Part shown: positions 43,228-50,907 of the stretch, piece after piece | Numbering within the stretch: position 1 is the stretch's first letter | Layout: each line of letters starts with the position of its first letter | NCBI RefSeq assembly: GCF_013393365.1 | Contig: NZ_AP022321.1 | Coordinates: forward strand, 395,001-459,000 | Origin: Veillonella nakazawae | GTDB taxonomy: Bacteria > Bacillota > Negativicutes > Veillonellales > Veillonellaceae | Reading direction: 5' to 3' | Length of the DNA stretch: 64,000 bases | The notes under the pieces: generated by a model | What the model was told of the DNA's origin: nothing | Seen by the model: only the letters and a program-made list of their open reading frames with translations | Databases searched by the model: none | Position numbers and translations under genes: made by a program

Positions 43228-44601
43228 TTAGCTGTTTGCTTCAGCTGGTTGTAATTGTTCAAGTTCTGCTTCTTTAGCATCTAATTCTTTTGCGCCAAAG
43301 TGTGCAAGTACACAGAATGTAACACAAAGAACACATGCTACCAACAAGAGATAGAAACCTGCATTCCAACCAAATTTATCTGCTAACACACCGAATAGTG
43401 TTGTACCAAGGTTGGCACCGACGATGTAACTCATGAAGCCGCGAAGACCAACGGCAGAGCCTACAGCGAATGGAGGTACAATATCCATAGTTTGTACAGA
43501 TGCTAAGAATTGAGGAATGTAGATTAAGCAACCTACGACAGCAGCAAAGAATGTAACCCATAATAGGGATTCACTTTGCCAATAGCCAAAGATACAGAAG
43601 AAGATAATACTTACTGCAATGATTGCTGGTGGCATACGATAACCTTTAAAGAATTTATCGGAAATATAACCTGCAAAAATTGTAGAAGGAATGGCTGCCC
43701 ATTCGAAGAATAAGAATGCGATGGACATTTCTGCTTTAGAGAAGCCTTTTACTTGTAATAAGTAAATAGGCAACCATGTAAGCATACCGAAACGAATCAT
43801 GTAAACGAATGTATCAACTAGAGACACATACCAAGCATTTTTATTTTTTAATACATATTGTACAAAAATTTGTCTTGTGCTTAGGTGAGGTGCTTCTGCA
43901 CTTCTATGTGCTTTATGAGCTGTATCGGCAATGATTTCACTAGTTGGTGGTAAGCCTTCTCGTTCTGGACTTTCTTTAATCAAGAAGCCAATAATAACAG
44001 CTACTACAATCGCAATAATTGCAGGAATACCGTAGCTGCCTAATTGCCAGTGATCAGTAGTGGTGAAGTATAACGCAGCAGCTACGATTGGTGCTACGAT
44101 ACCGCCACCAAGATTATGGGAGATATTCCAAATTGCCCCAAAGCGACCACGTTCTTGTTTTGGATACCATTTAGCGAGTGTGATGAAGGATGGGCCTACA
44201 CCAAAGCCTTGGAAAAAACCATTAAGAACTACTAATACTAAGAAGAAAGCGAGGCTGTCGGCAAAGCTCATAAAAATATTGATTATTGCACAGCAAATAA
44301 GACCGAAAGCCATAAATTTTGCAGGGCTAGCTTTGTCAGCAAGACTACTCATGAAGCCTTTACTTAGACCGTAGGCGATAAGCATACCACTAGATAGCAA
44401 ACCGATTTCCGTTTTGCTCATGTGTAAGATATCTGATAAAAAATGAGTTGATAAGGCAAAGTTGTTACGAACGATATAGTACGCAGCGTAACCAATAAAT
44501 ATACCGGCTAGAGATTGAAATCTATATTTGTAATATAAATTCATAATCATATTCTGTGGAACCGATGGTTTTGCCTCTTTTGGTTGTAGAAATGAAAACA
44601 T
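43228..44601 (-). CDS. Organophosphate:phosphate antiporter family transporter
   Basis: A 457-residue MFS protein of the OPA family (UhpT, GlpT, PgtP, UhpC). YRFQSLAGIFIGYAAYYIVR, the conserved FFQGFGVGPSFITLAKWYPK, GRFGAIWNISHNLGGGI and FVEYVLKNK-like FVQYVLKNKNAWYVS match. Twelve helices. Such carriers exchange a sugar phosphate, glycerol-3-phosphate or phosphoglycerate for inorganic phosphate; the substrate is not evident. The long 44.6-45.1 kb gap is its upstream region. Confidence 0.88.
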   Translation of the reverse strand: MFSFLQPKEAKPSVPQNMIMNLYYKYRFQSLAGIFIGYAAYYIVRNNFALSTHFLSDILHMSKTEIGLLSSGMLIAYGLSKGFMSSLADKASPAKFMAFGLICCAIINIFMSFADSLAFFLVLVVLNGFFQGFGVGPSFITLAKWYPKQERGRFGAIWNISHNLGGGIVAPIVAAALYFTTTDHWQLGSYGIPAIIAIVVAVIIGFLIKESPEREGLPPTSEIIADTAHKAHRSAEAPHLSTRQIFVQYVLKNKNAWYVSLVDTFVYMIRFGMLTWLPIYLLQVKGFSKAEMSIAFLFFEWAAIPSTIFAGYISDKFFKGYRMPPAIIAVSIIFFCIFGYWQSESLLWVTFFAAVVGCLIYIPQFLASVQTMDIVPPFAVGSAVGLRGFMSYIVGANLGTTLFGVLADKFGWNAGFYLLLVACVLCVTFCVLAHFGAKELDAKEAELEQLQPAEANS

Positions 44602-44793
44602 AGTTATTACCTTTCTTTCATAATAACCAAATTCTAGTGCACTGCTAATAATACCATTTATAGACGATTTATGTAAATGATTAATGGTAGTAAATTAAGC
44701 GTTGATGTCATAAAATTTATTAATATTACAATTTATATAAATCTTTTGCAAGTATTTATTGGCAAATAAAGAAGATAAAATTTTTATAAAATA

Positions 44794-44822
44794 TTGACAA
44801 AGTTATTTTATAATTGTATATT
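44794..44822 (+). promoter_or_regulatory. Promoter of the GAGAG-loop RNA
   Basis: TTGACA (44794-44799), exactly 17 bases, TATATT (44817-44822). Near consensus, with no coding gene directly downstream. Confidence 0.8.
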
Positions 44823-44828
44823 AAAGGT

Positions 44829-44961
44829 GACATACTGGCGTGTCGTTAAAGGGATTTAGAGAGAGTTAGCCAGACTGACATACGATATAGTTCGAGAGTA
44901 ACTATATACATAAAAAGGCATGCCGCTGAGAGACGAGAGAAGGGTGGTGTGCCTTTTTTGT
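44829..44961 (+). ncRNA. Candidate small RNA with GAGAG loops
   Basis: A unit of about 130 nt from a strong promoter to an intrinsic terminator, with no open frame. Hairpin 1: CTGGC (44835-44839) with GCCAG (44869-44873), enclosing TTTAGAGAGAGTTA. Hairpin 2: ATATAGTT (44885-44892) with AACTATAT (44900-44907), loop CGAGAGT. Hairpin 3 is the terminator: AAAGGCATGCCGC with GGTGGTGTGCCTTT, loop holding GAGAGACGAGAGAAG, then a T-run (to about 44960). All three loops show GAGAG. It does not look like 6S, SRP, tmRNA or a known riboswitch. The rest of the 528-base gap (44602-44793 and 44962-45085) is AT-rich and shows nothing else. Confidence 0.65.
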
Positions 44962-45085
44962 ATGCCTAATTTGCGTAATTAAATCTATAGTATTATGTAT
45001 CCATAAATCATTTTTATTCTCTAATTTTTTAAATATAAAATTTTATTAAAATGCAGCTGTTTGTGAGTTTAAGGAATAGACTAAA

Positions 45086-45122
45086 ACCTCCTTATGTAAT
45101 ACAATGTATTACATAAGGAGGT
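45086..45122. promoter_or_regulatory. Perfect palindrome over the antitoxin ribosome binding site
   Basis: ACCTCCTTATGTAATAC (45086-45102), loop AAT, and its full reverse complement (45106-45122). It contains AAGGAGG (45115-45121), the ribosome binding site of the antitoxin. It may be the operator for the antitoxin complex, an RNA hairpin that hides the site, or both. Confidence 0.7.
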
Positions 45123-45129
45123 GCTTTAT

Positions 45130-45351
45130 ATGGCAAATATTTCAGTCCGTTTAAATGAACAAGAAGAAGAGTTATTTAAAACATATGCCGAGTTTATGGA
45201 TGAAACACTTTCTACTCTCTTTAAGAAGGCTTTACTAGAAAAGATTGAAGATGAATTTGATCTTAAGGTAGGTCAAAAAGCATTAGCAGAATATAAGCAA
45301 GATCCTGTTACTTATTCTGTGGCGGAAATGCGTGCAAAATATGGCTTATAA
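45130..45351 (+). CDS. RelB/DinJ-like antitoxin
   Basis: A 73-residue protein with a ribbon-helix-helix start (ANISVRLNEQEEELFKTYAE, then FMDETLSTLFKKALLEKIED) and an acidic C-terminal tail that would bind the toxin. This is the normal build of a type II antitoxin of the RelB/DUF6290 type, which represses its own promoter. The ATG at 45130 has AAGGAGG at the right distance; a GTG at 45121 overlaps that site. It overlaps the toxin gene by 11 bases. Confidence 0.85.
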   Translation: MANISVRLNEQEEELFKTYAEFMDETLSTLFKKALLEKIEDEFDLKVGQKALAEYKQDPVTYSVAEMRAKYGL

Positions 45352-45607
45352 ACTTGAGTTCTCTAAACGATTTGACAAGCAATTTTCTAAACTCGATAAA
45401 TCAACACAACGTTATCTCTTTAATTGGCTTATCAAGAACGTAGATAATGTAGAAAATCCTAGATATTCAGGAAAATCACTAATAGGTAGTAAGACAGGGC
45501 TGTGGCGTTATCGCATTGGTAATTATAGAGTCATTGCTGATATTAATGATGATAGATGTATTATTTTAGCCTTAGAAGTGGGGCACAGAAAAGATATTTA
45601 CAAATAG
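45341..45607 (+). CDS. RelE/ParE-family toxin
   Basis: An 88-residue protein starting YKLEFSKRFDKQFSKLDKST and ending GLWRYRIGNYRVIADINDDR then ILALEVGHRKDIYK, the typical RelE fold ending with the basic and aromatic residues (Arg, Tyr, His, Lys) used by ribosome-dependent mRNA endoribonucleases. The ATG at 45341 lies inside the antitoxin end, so the two are translationally coupled. Activity on mRNA is inferred from the family. Confidence 0.88.
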   Translation: MAYKLEFSKRFDKQFSKLDKSTQRYLFNWLIKNVDNVENPRYSGKSLIGSKTGLWRYRIGNYRVIADINDDRCIILALEVGHRKDIYK

Positions 45608-45617
45608 AGGATATACT

Positions 45618-45830
45618 ATGAAATACTTACGTCGTGAACTTAATCAAGTAGAAAAAGAATACTTAAAACAATTTGGACAAGACTCTCTCAATCGTGTTGT
45701 TCTTCACGATCCAGATACAAAGGATAAACAAGAAGTACAAGATACGATTGATATTCTAAAAGACGCTATAGCTAAGAACAAACCTCTAGAACAAGTTCCA
45801 GAGGATATGTGGCGCCTTATTGAGTTTTAA
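45618..45830 (+). CDS. Small protein linked to the toxin-antitoxin genes
   Basis: A 70-residue soluble, charged protein starting MKYLRRELNQVEKEYLKQFG and ending MWRLIEF, with a middle helix (EVQDTIDILKDAIAKNKPLE). No family recognised. It starts 10 bases after the toxin with GAGGAT upstream, so it is probably the third gene of that operon. A role in the module is inferred from position only. Confidence 0.6.
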   Translation: MKYLRRELNQVEKEYLKQFGQDSLNRVVLHDPDTKDKQEVQDTIDILKDAIAKNKPLEQVPEDMWRLIEF

Positions 45831-45896
45831 ATTACCTGAGTAGCTATATAACATGTACAGCAACTCTTTTATATGGTTTATTTAATGGAGATATGA

Positions 45897-46982
45897 ATGA
45901 AGTTAAAAGGACTTATACTTGTTGTGACCGCATTGGCTGCTAATATAGGAATAACAAATGCTGAGCAGGTATCTACTCCATCTGTAGGAACACCTTTGGG
46001 CACAAAGACTACTCAAGTTGATAGAGCCCAATCTTTAGAGGTTATGCCTTATGTGGAAAGTAAAGTAACGGGTGAAACAGAATTATCTTATGCCGTTATG
46101 TATCTTGCTAAAAAAACATATAACGAACAAATATTACAGCAGCGAGATGAAGAATCGCGTATGCATGCACATATTGAGGAACATAATAGAAAAATAAGAA
46201 GTACGCCACAACGAGACTTAATTAAAAATCCTTATACTCGAGAAGAAATTGAAAAACAAATTGTAGATGCTATTAATTTTAGAGAAAGCATTAAGTATCC
46301 TGTTAATGATAAGGAATATTACAATCATATAGATGTAGATAAAGTGAATGATTTATCCGGTTTTCCAAAGAAAATACCTTCTTTTGCCAAGAAGGTTGAT
46401 ATTCATTTAAAGCCGCCTAAGGCGATTGAAGATGGTCGGTACATTCAAGTTTCTTTCACAGGAAAACCATCAGAGCTAAAGCCTTATATTCAAGATGCAG
46501 AAAATCATGCTAAGGTTGTTATTACTAAGGGTGAGGCTGAACGTGTTTCTATTAAACCGTATGAAGATGTTAAGATGAAGTATAGAAAATATCTGTCTAC
46601 TATATTGCCAGAAGAATGGATTGAAGTAACTAATACATTCAATAATATGTATCAATATAAGATGGCGCTAAGTAATGAGAATATTAAGCGAAAGGTGGAT
46701 CGTGAGCTCTCTAACCAAATGAACAATCAAATGGATTTGGACTTAGAGCAAGATACTAGTCAATTAAGTTCTGATAAAGTGTTGTCCAATGATGAAAATA
46801 AGGCTTTACAGAAAAAATATTTAGGTTACTATTCGTATAAGGAAGTAAAGCAACCATTTAACGCAGATTATACATTCTATATCTTTAAATTTGATTATTT
46901 ATATAATATGTTTACTGTTGCAGGTATGGCCGTTAATCCAGAGCAGACTAGAGTCATTTATTTTATTAATACAGCACAATAA
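45897..46982 (+). CDS. Secreted protein of an unrecognised family, member 2
   Basis: A 361-residue exported protein with a signal peptide (residues 1-22, cleavage near TNA). It shares its C-terminal half with the gene at 41074: GFPKKIPSFAKKVDIH, YIQVSFTGKPSELKPYIQDA, KVVITKGEAERV, the YSTILPEE-like YLSTILPEEWIEVTNTF, and LQKKYLGYYSYKE to VIYFINTAQ. The N-terminal part is shorter and unrelated in detail. Helical, charged, no cysteines of note. Monocistronic, GGAGAT before the ATG, long terminator after. Function unknown. Confidence 0.75.
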   Translation: MKLKGLILVVTALAANIGITNAEQVSTPSVGTPLGTKTTQVDRAQSLEVMPYVESKVTGETELSYAVMYLAKKTYNEQILQQRDEESRMHAHIEEHNRKIRSTPQRDLIKNPYTREEIEKQIVDAINFRESIKYPVNDKEYYNHIDVDKVNDLSGFPKKIPSFAKKVDIHLKPPKAIEDGRYIQVSFTGKPSELKPYIQDAENHAKVVITKGEAERVSIKPYEDVKMKYRKYLSTILPEEWIEVTNTFNNMYQYKMALSNENIKRKVDRELSNQMNNQMDLDLEQDTSQLSSDKVLSNDENKALQKKYLGYYSYKEVKQPFNADYTFYIFKFDYLYNMFTVAGMAVNPEQTRVIYFINTAQ

Positions 46983-46986
46983 AAAT

Positions 46987-47062
46987 AAAAGGCACATTGT
47001 TTTATGCGCAGACCATCTATATATGTATTATTTAAGATGGTAGTTAAAACAATGTGCCTTTA
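46987..47062. terminator. Long bidirectional terminator
   Basis: AAAGGCACATTGTTTTA pairs with TAAAACAATGTGCCTTT; an inner ACCATCT/AGATGGT stem continues it. A- and T-runs on both ends suit the convergent genes. Confidence 0.85.
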
Positions 47063-47076
47063 TAATGTACTTTTTG

Positions 47077-47868
47077 TTATAGGTTGTAGAGTTCAGGTTT
47101 GCGATCTCTAAAGATGTTAATTTTGTTACGGATATCTTCGACTACAGCGAGGTCGATATCTACGGAAGCAATACCTTCGTTAGTGTCCATTTCGAGTAGG
47201 TTTGTACCCCATGGATCATATACCGCGGAGTGCCCTGTACTTTGAACACGGCCTACTGTGCCGCAGCCGTTTACGGCACAGACGAAGAGTTGGTTTTCAA
47301 TAGACCGCACTTCATTGAGTACTTGCCAGTGTCGTAGACGCATAGTAGGCCATTGAGCAGGCACAAATAATAATTCTGTGCCAGGCAATGCAGCCATTCT
47401 TACAAGCTCAGGGAAGCGGATGTCGTAACAGATAACAGTGCTACAAGGAATCCCATCGAGTTCAAAATGAGTTGTATGAGTACCACTAGCAAAGTATTTG
47501 TCTTCTTTAGCGGGGCTAAAGCCGTGCATTTTGGAATATTCACCTACGAGAGTACCTTCACGGTTGTATGCATAAGATGTATTGAATACTAGATCATCTT
47601 TTGACACAGCTACAGATCCGCCCACAATATTTACATTATGTTCTTTAGTGAATGCACTTAATAGGGCTTTGGTGCGGTCCCCATTATTATCGGCAATATT
47701 GATTAAATCTGTGGATGGATAAAAACCAGTGTTCCAGGTTTCAGGTAATACAATAATATCAGGATTTTCTGTAAGTGATTGAGTGAGTAACTCTTGAACG
47801 CGATTGTAGTTATATTCTACGTCGTTTACGTGAACGTCCATTTGTAAGAGGGCTAAGCGTTTTTTCAT
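47077..47868 (-). CDS. Nitrilase-family amidohydrolase (omega-amidase-like)
   Basis: A 263-residue carbon-nitrogen hydrolase with the Glu-Lys-Cys triad: Glu43 in LPETWNTGFY, Lys113 in YSKMHGF and Cys147 in ICYDIRFPEL. NEVRSIENQLFVCAVNGCG and YDPWG are typical of the YafV/omega-amidase subgroup, which breaks down 2-oxo-glutaramate and 2-oxo-succinamate in methionine salvage-type routes. The exact substrate is inferred. Monocistronic and divergent from the deacetylase gene. Confidence 0.88.
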   Translation of the reverse strand: MKKRLALLQMDVHVNDVEYNYNRVQELLTQSLTENPDIIVLPETWNTGFYPSTDLINIADNNGDRTKALLSAFTKEHNVNIVGGSVAVSKDDLVFNTSYAYNREGTLVGEYSKMHGFSPAKEDKYFASGTHTTHFELDGIPCSTVICYDIRFPELVRMAALPGTELLFVPAQWPTMRLRHWQVLNEVRSIENQLFVCAVNGCGTVGRVQSTGHSAVYDPWGTNLLEMDTNEGIASVDIDLAVVEDIRNKINIFRDRKPELYNL

Positions 47869-47935
47869 GGCAAATCCTTTATCGATTAAAAGCGTATAAT
47901 TTTAGTGATTTGTATTATAATTAGAATATTAAAGC

Positions 47936-47982
47936 ATTCCATTCTAGATTACAACTTAAAGTATTCCATTCTAGATTACAAC
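47936..47982. repeat. 20-bp direct repeat between divergent genes
   Basis: ATTCCATTCTAGATTACAAC occurs at 47936-47955 and 47963-47982, 27 bases apart start to start. It lies between the amidohydrolase and deacetylase promoters and may be a tandem regulator site or a simple duplication. Confidence 0.75.
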
Positions 47983-48088
47983 ATAAATTATCGTTAAAGG
48001 TGTTTTAGAGTATATATCTCTTTAGGTTATAAATCATCTGTTTTAGCTATACGTATATGGGGGAAGTTTTTACTATTCTTCATAGAAA

Positions 48089-48097
48089 TGTTATAAT
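48089..48097 (+). promoter_or_regulatory. Extended -10 promoter of the deacetylase gene
   Basis: TGTTATAAT at 48089-48097, with TTTACT near 48069 as a weak -35. Confidence 0.55.
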
Positions 48098-48134
48098 ATT
48101 CTGTATATAATTGTGTTCTAATAGAGGAGGACCT

Positions 48135-48938
48135 ATGAAACGGATTCCATTGGTAACACTATTAGTTGTCGCATTGACAATGGTTTTAGCAGGATGTGGA
48201 CTGCTTTCACAAAAAACAGAGCCTACTAGTTCAGCGCCACCAGTAAAAGAAGTTAAGATGGTACATCCATCGGGCATTCCTGTCCTTATGTATCATAAAA
48301 TTGGCGACGATAAAGATAATGATGCGGTTATTCGTGAGGATTTATTCAGAGAACAAATGAAGTTCCTCAAGGATAATGGCTATAATCCATTGACGATGGA
48401 CCAATTGTATGAATACGTTGTAAATGGTGCTGCAGTGCCAGAGAAACCAGTTGTATTAACCTTTGATGACGGATATGCTGATACGTATTCTATCGTATAT
48501 CCACTTATGAAAGAATATGGTTTTGCAGCTACTGTATTTATCAATCCTGGCGATGTAGGCACTCGGTTAACTTGGGATCAAATTCGTGAAATGCATAAGA
48601 ATGGTATCACCATTTCTAATCACGGGTTCCAACATATCGAAATGGGCCAATTGTCTGAAGCTAAGCAAATAGAAAATATTACGAAGGCTCAAGAAGCTCT
48701 TGCAAAAGAAGTAGGCATTAAGGATAATCCTTGGTTCTGCTACCCTTATGGAGATAAAAATGAATTCACCGATGCTGCCACTAAAAAAGCGGGCATTAAA
48801 ATGAGTATGGCCATGAAATCTGGCTGGGCTCATACAGGTGATAATCCATATAACATTTTGCGTGTTTGGGTTGGTAATGCTGTTGATATCAAACATTTTG
48901 AAGAACGCATTAGCACCGAGCATTTCACTGATTTATAA
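48135..48938 (+). CDS. Polysaccharide deacetylase lipoprotein
   Basis: A 267-residue lipoprotein (lipobox MVLAGC near residue 18) with a NodB deacetylase domain that removes acyl groups from an envelope sugar polymer. GIPVLMYHKIGD, LTFDDGYADTYS (metal Asp), SNHGFQH (His-x3-His metal pair) and FCYPYGDKN match PgaB/PdaA-like enzymes. The ATG at 48135 has AGGAGG directly before it; the open frame upstream from TTG 48111 is not used. It starts a group of envelope genes spaced 8-11 bases apart. Confidence 0.9.
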   Translation: MKRIPLVTLLVVALTMVLAGCGLLSQKTEPTSSAPPVKEVKMVHPSGIPVLMYHKIGDDKDNDAVIREDLFREQMKFLKDNGYNPLTMDQLYEYVVNGAAVPEKPVVLTFDDGYADTYSIVYPLMKEYGFAATVFINPGDVGTRLTWDQIREMHKNGITISNHGFQHIEMGQLSEAKQIENITKAQEALAKEVGIKDNPWFCYPYGDKNEFTDAATKKAGIKMSMAMKSGWAHTGDNPYNILRVWVGNAVDIKHFEERISTEHFTDL

Positions 48939-48949
48939 GGAGAAATACA

Positions 48950-49888
48950 TTGTTCAAAAAGAATTGGGTAAAGTTCATCATCATGGTGTTCCTATTTACC
49001 GTTGTAACCTCACCATTCGTGGTGCTCTTTGGACCGTTTAATAATGTAAAGCGCGCCGTTATTGGTGCCATATTGCAATCTCGCCATCCTCATTACATTA
49101 CATGGCTATTCAGTGAAGATGAATTGCAATCTATTTTGGGCACTGTTGGTGTTGTTAAAAGCCAAGATTTGTTCAAGTTTAATGCTCGTGAAGATAAGAG
49201 TTTAAACCTTGAAAAAATTCAGTCTGCTCGTTATGTAGGCTATATTCTTGAAATTCCAGATCCTCGTCGTATTGAAGTCGGTACAGCTGCTAATATTCAA
49301 GAAAAAGGCGATACTACAAGTAATATTGCGAAGATGAATAATGCGGTAGCTGCTATCAATGGCGGTGGTTTCCACGATCCTAATGGTACTGGTACAGGCC
49401 GTTTGCCATATGGCTTTATCTTGCATGATGGTGAATATGTCATCGGTAAAGATGTAGGACCTGAGGAAGCGGTAGACTTTGTAGGCTTCTCTAAATCTGG
49501 TAACCTTATTGCAGGTAACTATGACAAAACACAACTTGGTGATATGAAAGCCATGGAAGGTATTACCTTTGGCCCACCTCTTATCGTAGATGGTAAGAAG
49601 ATGATTACTGAAGGCGATGGCGGCTGGGGCGTAGGTCCACGTACTGCTATCGGTCAAAAGAAAGATGGTACAGTACTATTCCTCGTAATTGATGGTCGTC
49701 AACCAGGTTATTCTCTTGGCGCTACATTACGTGACGTACAAGATATTCTCTATGAAAAAGGTTGCTATATTGCAGCGAATTTAGATGGTGGTTCTAGTTC
49801 TACGCTATACCTCAATGGTAAAGTAGTAAACAAACCAGCCGATTTGTTAGGGGAACGCATGATCCCAACGGCGTTTATCGTGAAATAG
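48950..49888 (+). CDS. NAGPA-type phosphodiester glycosidase protein (DUF2233)
   Basis: A 312-residue exported protein with an N-terminal membrane anchor (residues about 8-28). AAINGGGFHDPNGTG, GFILHDGEYV, GWGVGPRTAIGQKKDGTV and the closing NLDGGSSSTLYLNGKVVNKP are the conserved core of the phosphodiester-glycosidase domain, which acts on sugar-phosphodiester links or binds cell-wall polymers. It starts with TTG at 48950, with AAGGAGA six bases before. Eleven bases after the deacetylase gene, so an envelope polymer role is likely. Confidence 0.88.
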   Translation: MFKKNWVKFIIMVFLFTVVTSPFVVLFGPFNNVKRAVIGAILQSRHPHYITWLFSEDELQSILGTVGVVKSQDLFKFNAREDKSLNLEKIQSARYVGYILEIPDPRRIEVGTAANIQEKGDTTSNIAKMNNAVAAINGGGFHDPNGTGTGRLPYGFILHDGEYVIGKDVGPEEAVDFVGFSKSGNLIAGNYDKTQLGDMKAMEGITFGPPLIVDGKKMITEGDGGWGVGPRTAIGQKKDGTVLFLVIDGRQPGYSLGATLRDVQDILYEKGCYIAANLDGGSSSTLYLNGKVVNKPADLLGERMIPTAFIVK

Positions 49889-49896
49889 GAGGACAC

Positions 49897-50838
49897 ATGA
49901 AACCTTTTACGCGTGTACTGAGCGCCTTTGCGGTAGGTATTCTTCTGCAAGGTGGGGTGTACCTATACCTTGATCAATATATGTTTGCACCGACTACGGA
50001 TTTTAATGTGGCTGGTGCTTCAAAGGATGATACTAAGAACTTTCCTGATGTAAAGGAAGGAACTAAATATGTATCTTATGACCGTCAGTTCATGGCGGTT
50101 GTTACTGAAAGCTCTTTAAAAATTTATAAGGCTAATGAAAGCAAGCCTACAACGATTGATTTGAAGGGCCGTTCTATTAGTTACTTTAGTTGGATGCCTG
50201 ACCGTAACTATGCTATCATGGGTCTATATGACTCTAGAGAGGTTGTTATGGCTCGTCTCAATGCGGATGATCCTGAACATGAAGTAGATACTAAACTTGA
50301 AGATTTGCCTCGTAACAGTAAAATCGTAGATGCTGCGTATTCTGAAGCGACAAACGTTGTTTATATGAAGGTAAAGGTTCAAGAACACGCATATCGCATT
50401 TATCGTACTGATGCTAACTATGATACGCGTCGCGTTTATATGCAAGCTACAGATATTGGTCATATTGGCGTATTCTATGATGAAGATAGATTCTTCTATG
50501 ATAATGCCAAGACTGGGGATATCTTCATGTTTAATGGTATTGAAGGTGGTTGGCGTGTTATCAACCCACCAGGACGATTCCGCTTAATCGGTGTTGATAT
50601 GGATAAAACTATCTATATTGCTCGTGTTGATGAGGATAACAATGCCTTAACTGTTTACACTGGTAAACTCGGTGTAGGCTTCAAACCAGTTTATAAATAC
50701 AATCATCCAACAACATTCAATGAATTAACATTGTCTGATGTAAAAACTATCATTAAGGATGGTAGTGACGAAACTACGAAGGTAACAGAAGATGATACAT
50801 CTTCTAAATCTTCTAGTGATAGCAAAAAGAAATCTTAA
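49897..50838 (+). CDS. Membrane-anchored beta-rich protein of unknown function
   Basis: A 313-residue protein with one N-terminal helix (residues about 8-28) and a long exported domain built from short beta repeats (YVSYDRQFMAVVTESSLKIY, NYAIMGLYDSREVVMARL, VFYDEDRFFYDNAKTGDIF), suggestive of a beta-propeller. The tail is Ser/Lys/Asp-rich (SSKSSSDSKKKS). No family recognised. Eight bases after the NAGPA gene, AGGAGG upstream, last gene before a terminator. Confidence 0.65.
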   Translation: MKPFTRVLSAFAVGILLQGGVYLYLDQYMFAPTTDFNVAGASKDDTKNFPDVKEGTKYVSYDRQFMAVVTESSLKIYKANESKPTTIDLKGRSISYFSWMPDRNYAIMGLYDSREVVMARLNADDPEHEVDTKLEDLPRNSKIVDAAYSEATNVVYMKVKVQEHAYRIYRTDANYDTRRVYMQATDIGHIGVFYDEDRFFYDNAKTGDIFMFNGIEGGWRVINPPGRFRLIGVDMDKTIYIARVDEDNNALTVYTGKLGVGFKPVYKYNHPTTFNELTLSDVKTIIKDGSDETTKVTEDDTSSKSSSDSKKKS

Positions 50839-50840
50839 GA

Positions 50841-50876
50841 AAAAGCCTTTATAATGATTCATTATAAAGGCTTTAT
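50841..50876 (+). terminator. Terminator after the deacetylase-NAGPA genes
   Basis: AAAGCCTTTATAATGA pairs with TCATTATAAAGGCTTT around one base; ATT follows, with a short T-run. It lies 32 bases before the heptosyltransferase start and may be partial. Confidence 0.7.
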
Positions 50877-50907
50877 TCCTATACTAGTTTGTACTAAAAG
50901 GATATAT

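Noticed and set aside
44829..44961. TPP riboswitch or hammerhead ribozyme in the 44.8-kb RNA
   Set aside because: CTGAGA is present, but the other THI-box elements are absent, and no CTGATGA plus GAAA core exists for a hammerhead.
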